The position numbers and the translations under genes were made by a program. Below the pieces are notes generated by a model, which was given only the letters and a program-made list of their open reading frames with translations, had not been told where the DNA came from and searched no databases. DNA of 64,000 nt. Origin: Hesseltinella vesiculosa (lineage: Eukaryota; Mucoromycota; Mucoromycetes; Mucorales; Cunninghamellaceae). The stretch lies in contig MCGT01000034.1 of the NCBI GenBank assembly GCA_002104935.1, positions 186,001 to 250,000 on the forward strand, written 5' to 3'. Below, piece by piece: positions 37,861-51,332 of the stretch. Numbering within the stretch: the stretch's first letter is position 1; each line of letters opens with the position of its first letter.

Positions 37861-38930
37861 TTACAGTTTCTTTTCTGACTTGACTCTCCATAAACCCAAC
37901 AGGAAATTCAGTCTAATCATGAATAAATCACGAGCCATTTGTACCGAGTCCGTCACAAGGTTGACTTTACTGCCGTCAATCTCATGCCAGTTGACTTGCA
38001 CTTCCACCAGCGGAATCTTCTGCAACTGGGCAATCACCAGGCACTCGATATCAAAGATCCATCGTTCCACATGCATGTTGGGAAACACCGTCTGAGCCGT
38101 CTTGCGTGTGAACAGCTTGAAGCCACACTGTGTATCTTCAATGCCTCGGATGCCCAATGTGTACACCAGCGTATGGAAGCCGACCATCAGGAAATTGCGG
38201 ATAAATGAGCGTTTGACCACAGCATCTGTCGTGACCAGATCTGATCGAGACCCAATGCCAACGCCAAAGCCATCCTTTTCTACCTTGTCCAAAGCTTTCT
38301 CCAATTTCTCCAGATCAGAGAACTGGGTCGCACCATCGGCGTCTACCATCAACAGCCGTTTCCCTCGACCACAAAGCATGCCCTGAAGAAAAAAGGAGGG
38401 GTGAGAACGGATAGAGACAAGGTGGCCGGGCGTACCTGAGTGACGGCGCCGCCTTTGCCTCGGTTTTTTTCCATGGCCAAGATGCGAAGGTCGAGCGAGG
38501 GATATTTCTCGGCATAATCAGACGCTACTTGAATGGTATTGTCCCGGCTGCCATCATCGACAAGGATGATTTCATAAGTAAAAGAAGGCTGGTCGTCTTT
38601 TCGCTGCTGCAAGAATGCTGTAGTTTCCTCGAGCATCGTGGGCAGGCGTTTGCTTTCATCAAAGGCAGGCACAACCACGGACAAATCCACAGTGGCATTC
38701 TCAAAGATAGATGGTGTCTTTAGCCGTTCTTGGGTGTTGGCAACGGTATAATATTTTTCATTTTTGGTTGGAGGTCGAGGAGATGGCGAGAAGATGACCA
38801 AAAACACGACCACCTACAATGCAACAAAAACGAGGCTTTTAGCAAGTCCAAAGTCATCAGCTGGTCTCTTCCGACTTACCAGCAATGAAAGCAAGGCACA
38901 GCCCAACAAGGCTACCAGCAGTAATGACAT
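37861..38930 (-). CDS. ALG5: dolichyl-phosphate beta-glucosyltransferase ALG5
   Basis: This ER-membrane GT2 enzyme makes dolichyl-phosphate-glucose for N-glycan assembly. A first exon gives the membrane anchor MSLLLVALLGCALLSLL and joins to VVVFLVIF. The GT-A fold motifs are LSVVVPAFDESKRLP, EIILVDDGSRDNTIQ, KNRGKGGAV and the metal-binding LMVDADGATQFSDLEKLE. The conserved VYTLGIRGIEDTQCGFKLFT and IDGSKVN near the end fit ALG5 and not DPM1. The stop is TAA at 37861-37863, 155 bases upstream of the PMS1 start. Confidence 0.95.
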
Positions 38931-39085
38931 TGGATTCTTTTTATTTTTCTTTCTTTTGCAGAGGGAACTAGAAAGAAAAAGAAACGAAAAAAAAAAAAAA
39001 AGACGCAGCCCATTTTAAGTGAAAAATTTCCCGCTTCCCCGAACAGGTTTTTTTTTCCTCCCCCCGTTTCAATTAGTTTTCCTGC
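38931..39085. promoter_or_regulatory. bidirectional promoter between ALG5 and POP1
   Basis: Only 155 bases separate the divergent start codons. The interval holds a T/A-rich tract (TTTCTTTCTTTTG; an A run at 38988-39001) and a C-rich patch, CCTCCCCCCGTTT. Both promoters must fit here, but no individual binding site can be assigned. Confidence 0.5.
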
Positions 39086-41834
39086 ATGGTGAAGCAAGAC
39101 CAAGCCAATCGGTCATTTTCCAGTGACAAGGATACAGTTCAGCCAGGTAAGTGTACGGCATTGGTTGATCTCGCTCCTCATTTGTTTGCATCAGACAACA
39201 AGAAAAAACACGCTGCCCAGTCACTACGTGACAAGATCAACAGTCTTGATGTGTTCTGTAAGGCTACAGCTCGTATTATTCTTAATGCACCCTACTTAAT
39301 CTGATGTTGTTGTCCATTAGACAAGGATCTGCCCAAGATCGGAGGCAATCTCGATGCTGAACAGTTTTTAAAAAGTCGGATCTCTGAAGTCACTTCGCTA
39401 CAATCAGCCATCAAGGCGACGAGGTAAAAAAGGGCCCAGATAGATAGAGATCATGGTGACTGATTTTATTGTTGGACAGCGCGGAACTGCAACTGCCAGC
39501 CTTTGATGGGCTGCCTCGCTTTCTCCGCAGACGGGCGGCCAGCCATAACCTTCACCACTTACGTGCTCGAGACCGACTCAAACTCTCTATCAAGGTAAAC
39601 CATTGAAAAAAAGGCACGCACTCACCACCTCCCTCTTTCAGCTTGCTAGTGGAAAACGGATCCGGAAAAGCCTTCGCAAAATCAAATCCGCTGTACTTTT
39701 GGATGAGCTGAAAAGCCAAAAAGGTACATCTAAAAAAAGGGAACGTGCTCTCACTTTGCTGTTCTATGCTAGCACATGTGACATGGTTGGCTACCCACAA
39801 ATGGCACATCAAGCGAATGAAGATGCAGAACTGGTGGAGTTATCGACTAGTAAGCTGTGTGATTCAAGATGGTAGGCTTCGTAACTTGACCCGCTTTTTT
39901 AATACCGTCTAGGCTGCTCAGCCCATGTACAAATCAAGAGTGACCAATTACCGCTCATTTACAAAGATCTGTCTATTGCATGATTCTTCCTATTTGGGCT
40001 GCTTGGCTTTGACTGGCGATCATTCTTCCATCTTACAATTACTGGGCCCAATGACCGATCCTCGCCTGCCGTCTGTTGGAGCTGCCAGGTATTTCTTTCG
40101 CGTCAGCTGAGATCCCAAACTTCATGCATTTCTTTTTTTTTTTTTTTTTGTGCGAGAGTAGACACACGCAGGGTAGGCGAGTCGGACAGACACATTTATA
40201 TCGAAAAGACGCCTTTCCAGCCGAGTTGATATGCCCTATCACGTATTTATGGAAGCCTCCAAGACAAGGCGAGCAGGACGTCCTATGGCTCTGGATCCAC
40301 CCAGCCTGTTTTGATACTGTTCAGAAACAACTTGAGCACGATCGCCGACAACTACCGAATGGTACGCTGCCACTTGTTAACCTAATGTAAACTTAATTTA
40401 TTTATTGGTGTCATTAGCAAAGGTGGCCATAGACGATCTGCGACAGCAATTGGCACGTTTTGATTTGACAGGGCCACGGTCCTTGGCTTTTCTGCAAGCG
40501 GTCCTCACCCCCATACCCTTTTCCACCAACGCACAGTCTTGGCTCGATCTCCATGGCCTTCGCTCCTCTGGTTGCCTGCCCATGCACTGTGTCCTCGGTT
40601 TATCTGTACAAGACCCCCGCCTACAGTAAAGCAGCCAGACAAGAATCACTCGTATGCTCATCCCCTTGCTTTTGTAGATTTCCGCAAAAGGCTAGAGCAC
40701 CGCAGGTCATCGATAGTAAGAGACAGGCAGACTTGTGTCTTGATTGGCCAGCCGAATTTCCCACCAGTGACCTTTGGTACAGATCAAAGCGGGACGAATC
40801 TGTAGCCACAAAAGCCACACACCTTAGCCTCCAAGAACGACACCAACAGGTATGAACGGGGGAATGCTACCAAAGCCTACTGGACGGATTTTCAAAAGTG
40901 ATTTTTTCTTTTATAGGAAATGTTGCCTGGACAGAAACTTACCTGGACAGAGACTGACAGCAAGGTTCCAGTGGTACTGATGCAGCGACCTGGACCGTCC
41001 TTGGGGGGTATTGATGCCTGGACGTTGGTGATGCCTCGGGCCTATGCTATGGATTTTTGGCGCTCGTTTGTGTTTGTAGGGGCGAGAGCCGGTGGACTCG
41101 AGGATGTTCGGCGCATGCATTTGCACTGCGGTGTCCCAAGTTTTCCCTATGACTATCCAGGCACAAGCGCCTATGAAGACATGGCCCTGCGCATCCAGAC
41201 CGAAAAGGAACGAGCCTGGCAACGCCGCCCGCCTGCCAAACGGCTCAACTATGCTAAACTCGGGATCGACTCGCCTTTTTCTATCCCGTTTTGTCAACTT
41301 GCAAGTCATCCAAGCGTCTTTCCATCCCCTCCTCGTGTGGATCCTTGCTGGTCGGAGCAAAGATGGCTGGAAGATGTCACCAAGCAATCGAGCCGACTAG
41401 GCATCATGCTTTCGTCTTCCCTTTCACTCGGCAGCCTGCTTATCCAAGTCTCTGTGCGTGCAGTCCATGGTGGTGTGTTCCCGGTCGGGGCTAGGATTTA
41501 TTTGGGTCAGATGGATCAGCAGAAAAAGGTAAGGTGAAAAGAAAAGATAGGATGCCATCACTTACCTTCTTCAACAGCCAGAAGATGCTCACCTGATTGG
41601 CTTTGTGACCACTGGCGACTATTCCTTTTTGACAGGGCAAGGGCAAGGCATCGGTCTCTGCACCATGGATGGGTTACGGAAAGCATGGCAGCTGGCAAGG
41701 TATTGAAAAAAAAAAATCGGCAGCCTTGGTCTGACGTGCTTGTTTTCTTCTATAGCTCCAAGCGCCCCGTAGCCTGGATCCAAAAGACAACGTCACCCTA
41801 TTCCCATAAAGCAACGCTTCACTTGATCGAATAA
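39086..41834 (+). CDS. POP1: POP1, RNase P/MRP protein subunit
   Basis: This is the large scaffold protein of RNase P and RNase MRP, for tRNA 5' processing and rRNA processing. The POP1 N-terminal domain shows LPRFLRRRAASHNLHHLRAR and, after a frame-correct splice, WLATHKWHIKRMKMQNWWSY (compare the family's HxWHAKR motif). The POPLD domain is recognised by AWTLVMPRAYAMDFWRSFVF, then GARAGGLEDVRRMH and RRPPAKRLNYAKLG. The C-terminal part has LIGFVTTGDYSFLTGQGQGI. About eleven short introns interrupt it. The start is ATG 39086 and the stop TAA 41832-41834, converging on the zeta-COP gene 70 bases away. Confidence 0.94.
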
Positions 41835-41903
41835 AACGACAAGTGCCTTTTTTTTTACAGCAATTTTTTTTATTGTTTGGCTTTGTCAAAAAGAGGCGGA
41901 GGT

Positions 41904-42612
41904 CTATCTCAAGAGTTGGCTGGTCAATCTTTCCCGAGCGGTTTGGTATGCTTGTGAGAGGGTTTGTTCGGTGAAAGGAATATCGACCACATCAAGACGA
42001 GGTTTAGACACACGGCCAACAATGGCATTGGCATCGGTATCAAGGATAATTCTAAACAAAAAGAGAGTGACATCAGCGTTAGTAAAACAAGCGGGCACTT
42101 CTGTCTTGTTACCCTCGATCGACGGTTTCATCCAAACACAGGGCCACCAGATCCAAATTGTCCATGACAGTGCGCTTTTCCACTTGGTACCTGCATGTCA
42201 GAAAGAAGGGAGATGAGGTCATCATATCACCATGCCTGATGCCACGCTACCTTAACAAGCTGGACACGGCATCGTAAAAGGTGTTGAACATGCTCAAGAG
42301 GATGAGCTCGTTTTCGTCAGGTGATCCGACCACGTAAAAATAGACGTCAATGTTGGATCGGTAGAGAACCACATGGTTATCGTACAAGATAATTTCACCT
42401 GCATGACATAAATAATGGTGAGTTGACGAAGAGAAAAAAAGATGATGACCCTTACCTTGAGACAGGCGTGTTTTTTCAAAGAGGCTCTTTTCAAATGCTT
42501 TTTGTTCTTTCAATGTGGTTTTATCAGATCCGTAGTATTTGGCCAGGACGCGATTGCCGGTGGAGTCCAAGATAAGGACGGCATCAATGGAATTCAAAGA
42601 GAGCTGCACCAT
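41904..42612 (-). CDS. RET3: coatomer subunit zeta
   Basis: This is the small longin-fold subunit of the COPI coat that pairs with gamma-COP. Exons join to give [71 protein letters not shown] and the closing [20 protein letters not shown], all collinear with human COPZ1 and yeast Ret3. The open frame extends upstream to 42669, but the conserved protein starts at [12 protein letters not shown], so I place the start at 42612. The length of about 175 residues is normal. Confidence 0.95.
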
Positions 42613-42737
42613 GATGATGAATGTAGAAAGTAGAGTGAAAAGAAGGGCGGAAAATCCAAGATGGGCCATTTTGGTTTTTTTTTTTTTTTATTGTTGCTCT
42701 GCGGAGCTTGATTGGCTGAAAAAGTGCAACGTCTCTC

Positions 42738-45271
42738 TTAATCTGAATCCGAGTCAAGGTCTAGAGGAGGCGAGACAGGCTTTTTTGGAGGGTCGGGTGA
42801 AGTGATTGTCTCGGTAAACTTGGAAATGAAGCGTCGGCGGCGCTGTTCTTCCTTGGCAAGCTCGCGGTCTTCCATACTACTGGGCATGCTGGCACGGCGA
42901 CGGCGACCTGACCAAAAGTGGGCTTCGTCCAACAATTCCTCTCCACCGCTGACGCCGCCTTCGTCGCTGGTATCGCCTGATTTGCCGAGTCGAGTGGCAG
43001 ACTGCTTGCTGGCTTCTTGGCTCTGTTCACGCACAAGCTTGCGGCCCTTTTGGATGGCGTTTTCAATGGCAAGGCGATTGCGAATCATAGCCACCTTGGG
43101 CCATGTTTGCAGTTGACCCGACACCAGTAATTGTTCTACCCGTTGTTCATCAGGATCAGCCACAATGTAACGCCAATCAGATAGGCTGGCCTTGGGCTAT
43201 AAAAACAGGAGGTGAGCATGCGAACCACAGAAGATGGCGCTCACTTACAAGGATAGTGACTTCCCCATCAAATTTCTGCAACCAGATGGAGCTCCAGTCT
43301 TGATTCAATACTTTTGGTAAGAGATCCAAGTCACGCAGCACCTTGAGCCATTTGGACAATTCCAATTTCAGGATTTGTTCGGCGGTCGAAGCTAGGAACC
43401 CGCCTCGCCTGAAAAAGAAGGAAAAAAAAGGCTGAGATGGTCTGTGTGGTAGGGCTGTGTTCTTACCATCCTTTGCCATAGCGATGAGTGACCGGACGGC
43501 CAGGACTGCCTTGAGCAGCATAAAAGAAGATATGGATGTGGGGATTGACTTGGCTGACAATGGCATAGTTGACATTAAATAAATTATGCAGTGCTTGCGT
43601 GGGTATATCGGTGCGCAAGCTGCCATCTTTGAAGCGATGGCCATAGTTGTAAGGAACAAGATGGTCCGCATTGGGTATTTTTTGCATCAAGACAACAGGG
43701 TTGAGGATCTATGGTAAAAAAAAAAAGGTGAGATTTCCTCTGTGACGGTTTGACCTATTGATTACGCCGGGGATGGCAGCCGACGCCAAGATGGCGCTCC
43801 AGACGACGCAGTTGGGTGCAGTGATGTAGTTCAACAGCTTGGGAGGCGAGTGCGGGTCCGAAGGAACAACCGACACATTGAAGATGCGACCGGTGCGTTC
43901 ATAGGCTTCCTTGAAAGTGAGCGAGCCGCGCGTGAACCACATGGCTTCACGACACCAATGCTCCGAGTCAAACAAGGCACCGGTGGTGGCATAGTGCTTC
44001 AACTTGGCCACCCACGAGTCATGCGCAATGTGGATGCGCTGGGACAGGCTGGGCACGAGCACCTGGGCCAATTCTTCGTCGGTGCGTGTGCATACCAACG
44101 CACCCAGCAACGACCCGGCCGACGTGCCAGTGATGATGGATGGCAGCAGTTGGCGATCCAGGAGCGCACGGATCACCCCCAGGTGGAAATAGCCGAAACC
44201 TGCACCGCCTGACAAGCACAGAGCAGATCGGCCATAGTTTTTGGAATAAAGGCGCAAAGCCAAGCGTTTATCTTCCAAGCTGATATGTCGGTTTTCAAGC
44301 AATGCTTCAAGAGAGGCCGTCACTAGGGGAGGGGTGAGCCGAGTTTTGAGATCGTAAGTCTTTTTTTTTTTTTTTTACCTTCGTTGACAAAGTCATCAAT
44401 AAGATACTTTGTGCCAAGATAGGTATTGCTGTAGAGTTTGGCATTCTCGACGCCAGCAAAATTCTGCTTGAGACACACATACAGAACATCCTTGAGATGC
44501 ACAGCACTGTCTTCATCGTTGGCGCAGCGGTATATTCGAAGATGCTTGATGACTTTTTGGATCAGGCGGTAGTCATAGTAACCATAGACCGGGTTGGCTT
44601 TCCAGTCGTCCTTGTTCATGTACCGATCGAGAGCCTCGGCAGCCACGCACCATTCTTCGTACGTCCTTGATGCACGTAAATGATTTCGTAGCTCTCGCCG
44701 TTTGCCTCGCCTGACATCAGAGAAAAAAAAAGGGGGGAGATCAATCTTTGCATGACAAGTCATTTTTTTATGCTACTTACCAGCTGAAAAGGCTTTCCCA
44801 TATACGCACAGCTTGACGTAGTCCAAGGTAAAACATGAGCTCGAAAAACATGATGGTGCCAATGATCATCTGTCAAAAAAAGGAGATCCCTTGTCAGTAC
44901 GATACGTATTTCTTTATTTTTTTTTGGGGTAATGGGGCTCTTACAATGAGGGGGTATTTGAACAGAGTATGGCTAATGCCTTTGGGAGTACCCTTTTCTT
45001 CAGCATGCTGGTTGCGCTTTGGCTTTTTGCTGTTGAGAGGGGGAACGAGTTTGCTAGAGGCCGAGATGTGTTCAGGGTAATCCTGTTGAGAATGTGAATC
45101 GTCGGACAAGGCGTGTAAAAAGTCTTGCACGTGCGTGTGATTCACATGATCCAATGCAAACTCGGAGGCCGATGCAAGCGGCTGCAACCAAGGCGGTGCA
45201 TTCTTTCTCTTTAGTAGAGGTGCTGACTGTGATTTGGAAGGGACAGGCTGAAATAATGAGGTCATTGTCAT
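42738..45271 (-). CDS. patatin-domain triacylglycerol lipase (TGL3/4/5, SDP1-like)
   Basis: This is a lipid-droplet lipase releasing fatty acids from triacylglycerol. The N-terminal DUF3336-type region ([40 protein letters not shown]) is followed by the patatin core. The core has an oxyanion loop [13 protein letters not shown], a nucleophile motif GTSAGS and the catalytic aspartate in [12 protein letters not shown] short membrane-like helix ([17 protein letters not shown]) precedes DUF3336. The C-terminus is charged with acidic repeats. The start could be 45271 or 45265 (MTMTSLFQ); the stop is TAA at 42738-42740. Yeast Tgl4-like regulation by phosphorylation cannot be judged from sequence. 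Confidence 0.92.
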
Positions 45272-46672
45272 TAGGGTGGTAAAGAAAAGAGAAAGAAAGA
45301 AAAGCTTCCACTTTTTTTTTTTTTTTTTTTTGCTGCTGAGCGGCGATTCAATCAAAACGTGGACAAAAGATTCCAGAAAGCTGGAATCACGTGCAAATCC
45401 TTCATCACCTGCCATTGTTTGCTGTGGGGTTTCTCGCCTGCAAACACCGTTGAAGCATGCCAAGCTATCTGACCTGGCCTTTCTGCATCCATATATTTCA
45501 TTAGAAATGGCATGATAAAGTGCACGTCGATTCACAGGTTAAACCGTATAGTGCTTAATAAAAAAAATTGAACCCTGAGATGTCTGTCCTCTGGCGACCT
45601 TGCCACAAAAATAACCAATCCTCAAGCACCTAACTTCCATGCGATTGGCCCACATCTTGTATACGAGTATAAAATGATAAGAAATGGGCAGCAAAGTAGT
45701 AGGCTTCTCAGGCATCGCAGTGATGAACAAAGGTGCCCCAAGGAGCAATCCGCCAGCAGAGAGTTTGGGCTGAGATTTATTTTTATTTTTTGCATTTTTT
45801 CGTCGTTTTTTAGCGGGGTCCACCCACCAATGACCTTGATTTTTTCACCATCCATGTTTATCATAAAAACTTGCTCACATGCAACTTTTCAGATGGATCC
45901 AATCTCTCAGAATGGATTGGCAGTGTTTTCCTTTTTTTTTCAAAGAGCAAAGGGAAGGCTGGAACTTTTTCAAATTTCGTAGCACAAATCAAAGAGCAAA
46001 AAAACCATCGAAAATCGCCTCACCCAAAAATTTGCTCACAAGTAGGACCCTGCTGATAGGTGATCATGTCTGGAAGCACAAGTCCCTCAGACTGCTTGCT
46101 GTGGAGCTGGAGACAGATACAGCAAAATTCTCCAGCTGGAGCACGGACCTTAAATAGGTCATGGAGCTATGGAGCTAATGCTTTAGAAGAATAGTGAATA
46201 ACATTTAATAGCTTCTCATAGAAGAAGAGCGGATCATATGCCGGAAAATGGGATCATGTAACCGACCATCAGGACTTCCCAAGACACATCTGCAGGCCGC
46301 AATCTTGCGTGCAACCAACCAGCCAATCACAGGCGCTGGTGCTCAAGTGCCACCAAGAAAAAAAAGCTTATTTTTTTTTTTCTTCTTCCACTTTCTCCCT
46401 CTTTCTTGTACCTTTTTTTCCCCTCCTAGCTCTCCATCCTCTTTTTTTTTTTTTATCTTCCTGAACTGAGCTCCCCTTGTCTCTTTATATTTATATCTCT
46501 TCCCATCTCTTCTTTGTAAAAAGGGGGAAAGCTCGTTCTTTGACCTTGATTGGCCTTTTTATTATTATTTTACTTTATTGCTCTCCATTTTGAACTCGGA
46601 CGAAGGTAGGGAACAATCAAATTCACCAATGCGGGACTCATCTCTTTTGTTAGAGTACGCATAGGTATAACC
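45272..46672. other. divergent intergenic region between lipase and Rho GEF genes
   Basis: About 1.4 kb without a supported gene. It contains a worn copy of the dispersed repeat (about 45785-45960). Close to the Rho GEF start there are pyrimidine-rich tracts (46375-46455) typical of promoters in this genome. Confidence 0.45.
45785..45960 (-). repeat. diverged dispersed-repeat copy
   Basis: TTTTTTAGCGGGGTCCACCC at the left, GATCCAATCTCTCAGAATGG and GGCAGTGTTTTCC before a T run follow the order and spacing of the copy at 33955-34195 read in reverse complement. Roughly 80 percent of positions agree in the best 44-base core. It is the oldest-looking copy in the window. Confidence 0.5.
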
Positions 46673-49600
46673 ATGTCCAACGAGCAACGCTACTACAACT
46701 ATCCGCAAAACGGGGCCAACGGCTACCAAGGATCTTGGCAACCATCCTACAACAACAACAACAACAACAACAGCCAAAATGCCAACAGTCAGCAGTACAA
46801 CGTAAGTAGAGAGTCGTACTTGTCTTCAAAGAACCAAAGAGAATTGGTTCAGATGTATTGGAATGAAGCTGTGACAAACGCAAGAAGCTAGATGGAAGGA
46901 TGACAAAAAATAAAATAATCGACTCACCCCCCCTTTTTTTTCTTCTTCTTGTGATAGTCTACACCTGGCTACCCACCCCAATCTCAGCCGGCCGGTCATT
47001 ATTACAATACGCACGACCCCAATAGCAACTATGGTCATAACAGAACTTCATCGTACGGCAGCAATGGTCACCAGGAAAACTTTGGGTACCCTAACGCCAA
47101 CCCGCCCTATGTGCCTCCCACGCCTATGCCCCACCCAGCTCAACCAAACCCCACCACTTATGGCTCAGCCAACAATTACTATGGTAACCCCTCCAACTCA
47201 GGCTACATGCAAATGCCCCAGCCTCGCCCTTCCAACGGCGGCGGCATTGCCACCACCGTCTCGCCCTTGGATTTTGCCTCTCCTGCCGTATACCCACCCA
47301 CCAACGGGAATACCACAGTAAACAATACCAATTACAACCCGGGCCAGCAACACCATCTCACCAGCTCAACAGCCTATGACCAGCACTCGTCCACCAGCTC
47401 TTATCATTCGTCTCCCGTTCCGCTTCATGCTCAGCAGCAACACTCGTCTCGCCCCAGCAGTCAGGCATCCTCCACCACCTCTGGTTTACGCCCTGCGTCT
47501 ATTCCAGCGCCCATCGATACTTCTGGAAGCACTTATCGTTCGCAGCCCACCGTCATGACCCCCGTGTCACCTTTGGATAGCAGCGACGATGACGATTATT
47601 CACCCACGCCCTTGGATGTCATGCGCAAGCTGGAAAGAAACAATCAAAGCCAGCGCAATAACCGAACCAGCACGCAAAGCCACGACCTGCCAACCTCTGC
47701 TGCCACCCCACCTGCTGCTTCCCATCCGAATGGCCATCCCTTCTCTCAGCCACAGTCTCGCCCTACCAACTTCAATGCACCTGTACCGCCCGTCAACACT
47801 TCCAATGTTGTTGAGCCTCCTATTTTGTCTTCTCCTTATATGCAGTCATCCACCTTTGCCTCATCTGCCCGCCCGGCGTCCCCAGGCTCAGCCAACTACA
47901 ACAAGGTCCTGCCCCCTGCGCCCCGCCCATCCTCCAGCACCAGCATCGGCTCCAAGCCCCGTCCATCCTCTGGTGCCAGCTTCTCTGGTCAGAACGACGT
48001 CACCCGAACCCCTTCGCGGCCTTCTCCTCCTCGTCACAGCGCCTCTTCCTTGATGCCTCCATTCAACCCTGCCATGCTATCGGAATTGTCAAGCGTGTTT
48101 GTCAAACGTATCAGGGCGTTGGAACACGTGCGTGAGATCTCTTGTTCCGACGACTACCCTGATGCTTTCAGTGGCCAAGAAGCTGTGGTAAGCATTCCAT
48201 TCACCGCCCTTTCCCAGATCAGTCTCTGACGTCCCTCCTTTTTTCCCCGCTTTCTGCGTAGACGGCTATCTACAAGGCGCTGGATGGAAAGGTACCGGAA
48301 CAATACTGCATCCTCTTTGCCACCTCGTTGATGCGCAGCCAGCTATTCCAGCCCGTACATTATTCACAAATGTCACTGTTGTCCAACTCGGTGTTCAACT
48401 CCTCTGACGAATACTATTACTTTGACGATGATGTGTCCAAAGAGGATGTGCCCCGTGGCGTGTTGACCAGCCTGACCAAATGTTATTCATCCAGCTGTGT
48501 GCCTGAAGAAGGCGGTTGCTATGCTCCTCTGTGTCCTAACAAACCTGCCGTCTTTGCAAAAGAATTTTCTGTAAGTACAAGAGACAAACGAGCTAGAAAC
48601 CATCATCCCGCTTATGCCATGTCATTTCTAATTTAGGCTGATGCGGATTTGGCTCGTGAAACGTCGTTCAGATCTAGCCTAGAAGCAGGCGACCTTCCCA
48701 TCAGCGTAAGTTTTTTTTTTTTTTTTTTTGGATATCGTTGCCAAGCCTAATGTTCTTGTCTTGGGTTAGTCGGAAGGTTATGTGCCTTGGGGTAAACAAG
48801 TGGCTCGTGAATTGTATGACAGCACGCCCAAGCGTGAAAAGGAACGCCAAGAAGCCATCAACGAGTTGATCTTCAACGAAGAAAACTACATGAAGGATCT
48901 CACTACCATGCACGAAGTAAGAAACGTCTCACCTTGTGCCACAAATGGCTGATTTTTTCCTTCTCTCTTCACAGGTGATGGTGACGCCATTGTTAGAAGG
49001 GAACATTATCGAACCCAGCCGTGTCAAACGGTTTGTCGAAGACGTGTTTGTTAACTACAACGAAATCCGGGAACTCAGCACGACCTTGTACCGGGCGATG
49101 TACGAAGTCAAGCGACGCTACGAGGGTCAATGCTTGCCCAAAATCGGTGATGTCATTGTACAACACGTAGCCTATTTTGAAAAGCCGTATACCAAGTTCG
49201 GTCCTCAAGTCCCCATGTCCGAATACATCCTGAATGTGGAAATGCGCAGCAACCCTGAAGTGCAGCGCTGGTACAACGACGTTGTCAAGAACCCACGGCT
49301 TCGCCGCTTGGATTTCCGTGCTTTCCTGGTGACACCTGCACAACGCATCGGTCGCTTCATGCTCTTATTGGAAGCTGTGCTCAAGAAGACCAACGAGGAC
49401 CATGAGGATTACCCCTTCCTGACCCGTTGTATCGACATGGCCCGACCTGTTGCTGCCCGCATCAACCAGCTGAAGCTGACTACCGATCAACGCGTCGAGA
49501 TCCTTCAGATCAACGACTCGATGGAATTCAAGCAAGGCGAGTCATACAACCTGAACCTGACCGACCCCCACCGCAAGCTCCTGCACAGCGGCGAGCTGAA

Positions 49601-51332
49601 GCGCCAAGACCGCTCCGACAGCATCCATGCCTTTGTGTTCGACCATATGTTTGTCATGGCCAAGGTGCGCACCACCAGCAACAATGCCGTCGAGTACCGC
49701 GTGTGGAAACGCCCTGTCCCCTTGCAAATGCTCATTGTGGCCAACGCCGCCATGCCGCCCAACGTGCCTGCTGCCGGCACCAGCAATGCCTTCCCTTTGG
49801 TCCTGAACCAGCTGAGCCAAGGCGGCTACCAGCACATCTTTTACTGCTCCACCCAAGCCGAGCGCCAGCAATGGATCCAGGCCATCGACGATGCCAAGAA
49901 TGCCCTCAAGCGCCGACAAGGCAACGAAACCGACGTGCTGGAAATGAACACGCTGGACGACAGTTCCTTCCGTGTCTATGGCACCAGTACCACCGGCTCT
50001 TATGGCAGAATCAATTGCTCGGTGCCTTTTGGTAAACCTGCTTTTTTTTTTTTGCCGAATGAAAAAAAAGCAAAAAAAAAAAAAAACTGATCCCTTCTCT
50101 TTCCATTTAGCTACCGTCAACGATGAATACCGCATCGCTATCGGCACCGACACCGGGGTCTATTTCAAGTCCTTGAAGGACTCAGTCGTGCGCCGTGTGA
50201 TCAGCTGCGACAACGTGCGCCAATTGAATGTCCTTGCCAGCCACAACATCCTGCTTGTCCTGTCGGAAAAAATCCTTCGGGCTTACCCCTTAGACCCTCT
50301 CAATGACCCTACCAACATCCGCAGCCCTGACCGCTTGTGCGAAGAAGTCGATAAGGGCGTCAATTTCTTCTCCGTGGGTATCTGCAACCAGAAGCATTTG
50401 CTCCTGTACAAGAAGCGATCTTCCACCGACTCGCTCTTTGTGTCCCTCGAGCCCAAGTGTGATCTCCGCAGCAACCTCAATGAAAGCATGAAGAGCAACA
50501 AAAAGGGCCTCAGCGTGTTTGGTCGATCCAACAATTCCTGGTTCCTCAAGGATATGGTAACACGCTTTTACACACTATAAGAGAAGACGGTTTCAGATGC
50601 CTGACCACTTTTTTTTTTTTTTGCTTTAGAACTTTAACATTGGCGGGGTGGACGCCACCAACTTGCAATTCTTCAAGACCAAATTCAATGTTGCTTGTGA
50701 TCAACGATGCTTCCAAGTGATCAATCCCAACAACCTCAACGACATTCGTGATATCCCTGACAACTCCTACCCAGAATTCAACTTTATTTCCAACAGTGCC
50801 GAGCCCATGAAGCCTCTGGCCATGTTCCGTATTGAAAAATTCTTTTTGGTGTGCTATGACCGTGTCGCCTTTTATGTCCACAACCGCAATGGCTCCTTGG
50901 TGATGAAGAAGGACGGAAAGTAAGTGGTTGTTTCTTTGCAAACGGGAGACGCTGACCTTTTCTGATTTTTAGACCCTACATTCTCTGCGAATGGGAAGGC
51001 CGTCCTGAACATGTTACCTATATCCATCCTTATGTGATTGGTGTCTGTACTCAGTTTTTGGAAGTGCGCAATGTCGAATCGGTAAATCAAATTTTCCGTG
51101 GTTTTTTCTTTTCCATCGTGCTCATTGCCATGTTTCTTTATAATAGGGTGAACTGGTGCAAGTGATCTCGGGCGAAAACATTCGATTGACCTACTATGAT
51201 GAACAATTGAACCTTGTGCACTGCTGCATGACCAATAGCGCTCGCCCCGAAGTGCAACACCTGTTCCATCTTTATTTGGATCCTTCCAAGGTTAGAAACA
51301 CCGGATACCCTTCTCGCCAGGCTGTACGATAA
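46673..51332 (+). CDS. ROM2: Rho guanine nucleotide exchange factor, DEP-DH-PH-CNH (ROM2-like)
   Basis: This GEF activates Rho1 in cell-wall integrity signalling. A long Asn/Gln/Ser/Pro-rich N-terminus (with an NNNNNNN run) precedes a DEP-like domain around 48080-48430. The Dbl homology domain follows (about 48840-49470: INELIFNEENYMKDL, FRAFLVTPAQRIGRFMLLLE). A PH domain lies at about 49560-49920 (HIFYCSTQAERQQWIQAIDD), and a C-terminal citron homology domain from about 50110 (YRIAIGTDTGVYFKSL) to the end. This domain order matches yeast Rom1/Rom2. Start ATG 46673; last exon ends TAA at 51330-51332. About nine introns. CNH domains can bind membrane or small GTPases in relatives. Confidence 0.94.

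Noticed and set aside
42613..42669. Upstream in-frame ATG giving zeta-COP a hydrophobic leader
   Set aside because: Zeta-COP is a cytosolic coat protein, and similarity to the family begins just after MVQLSLN.
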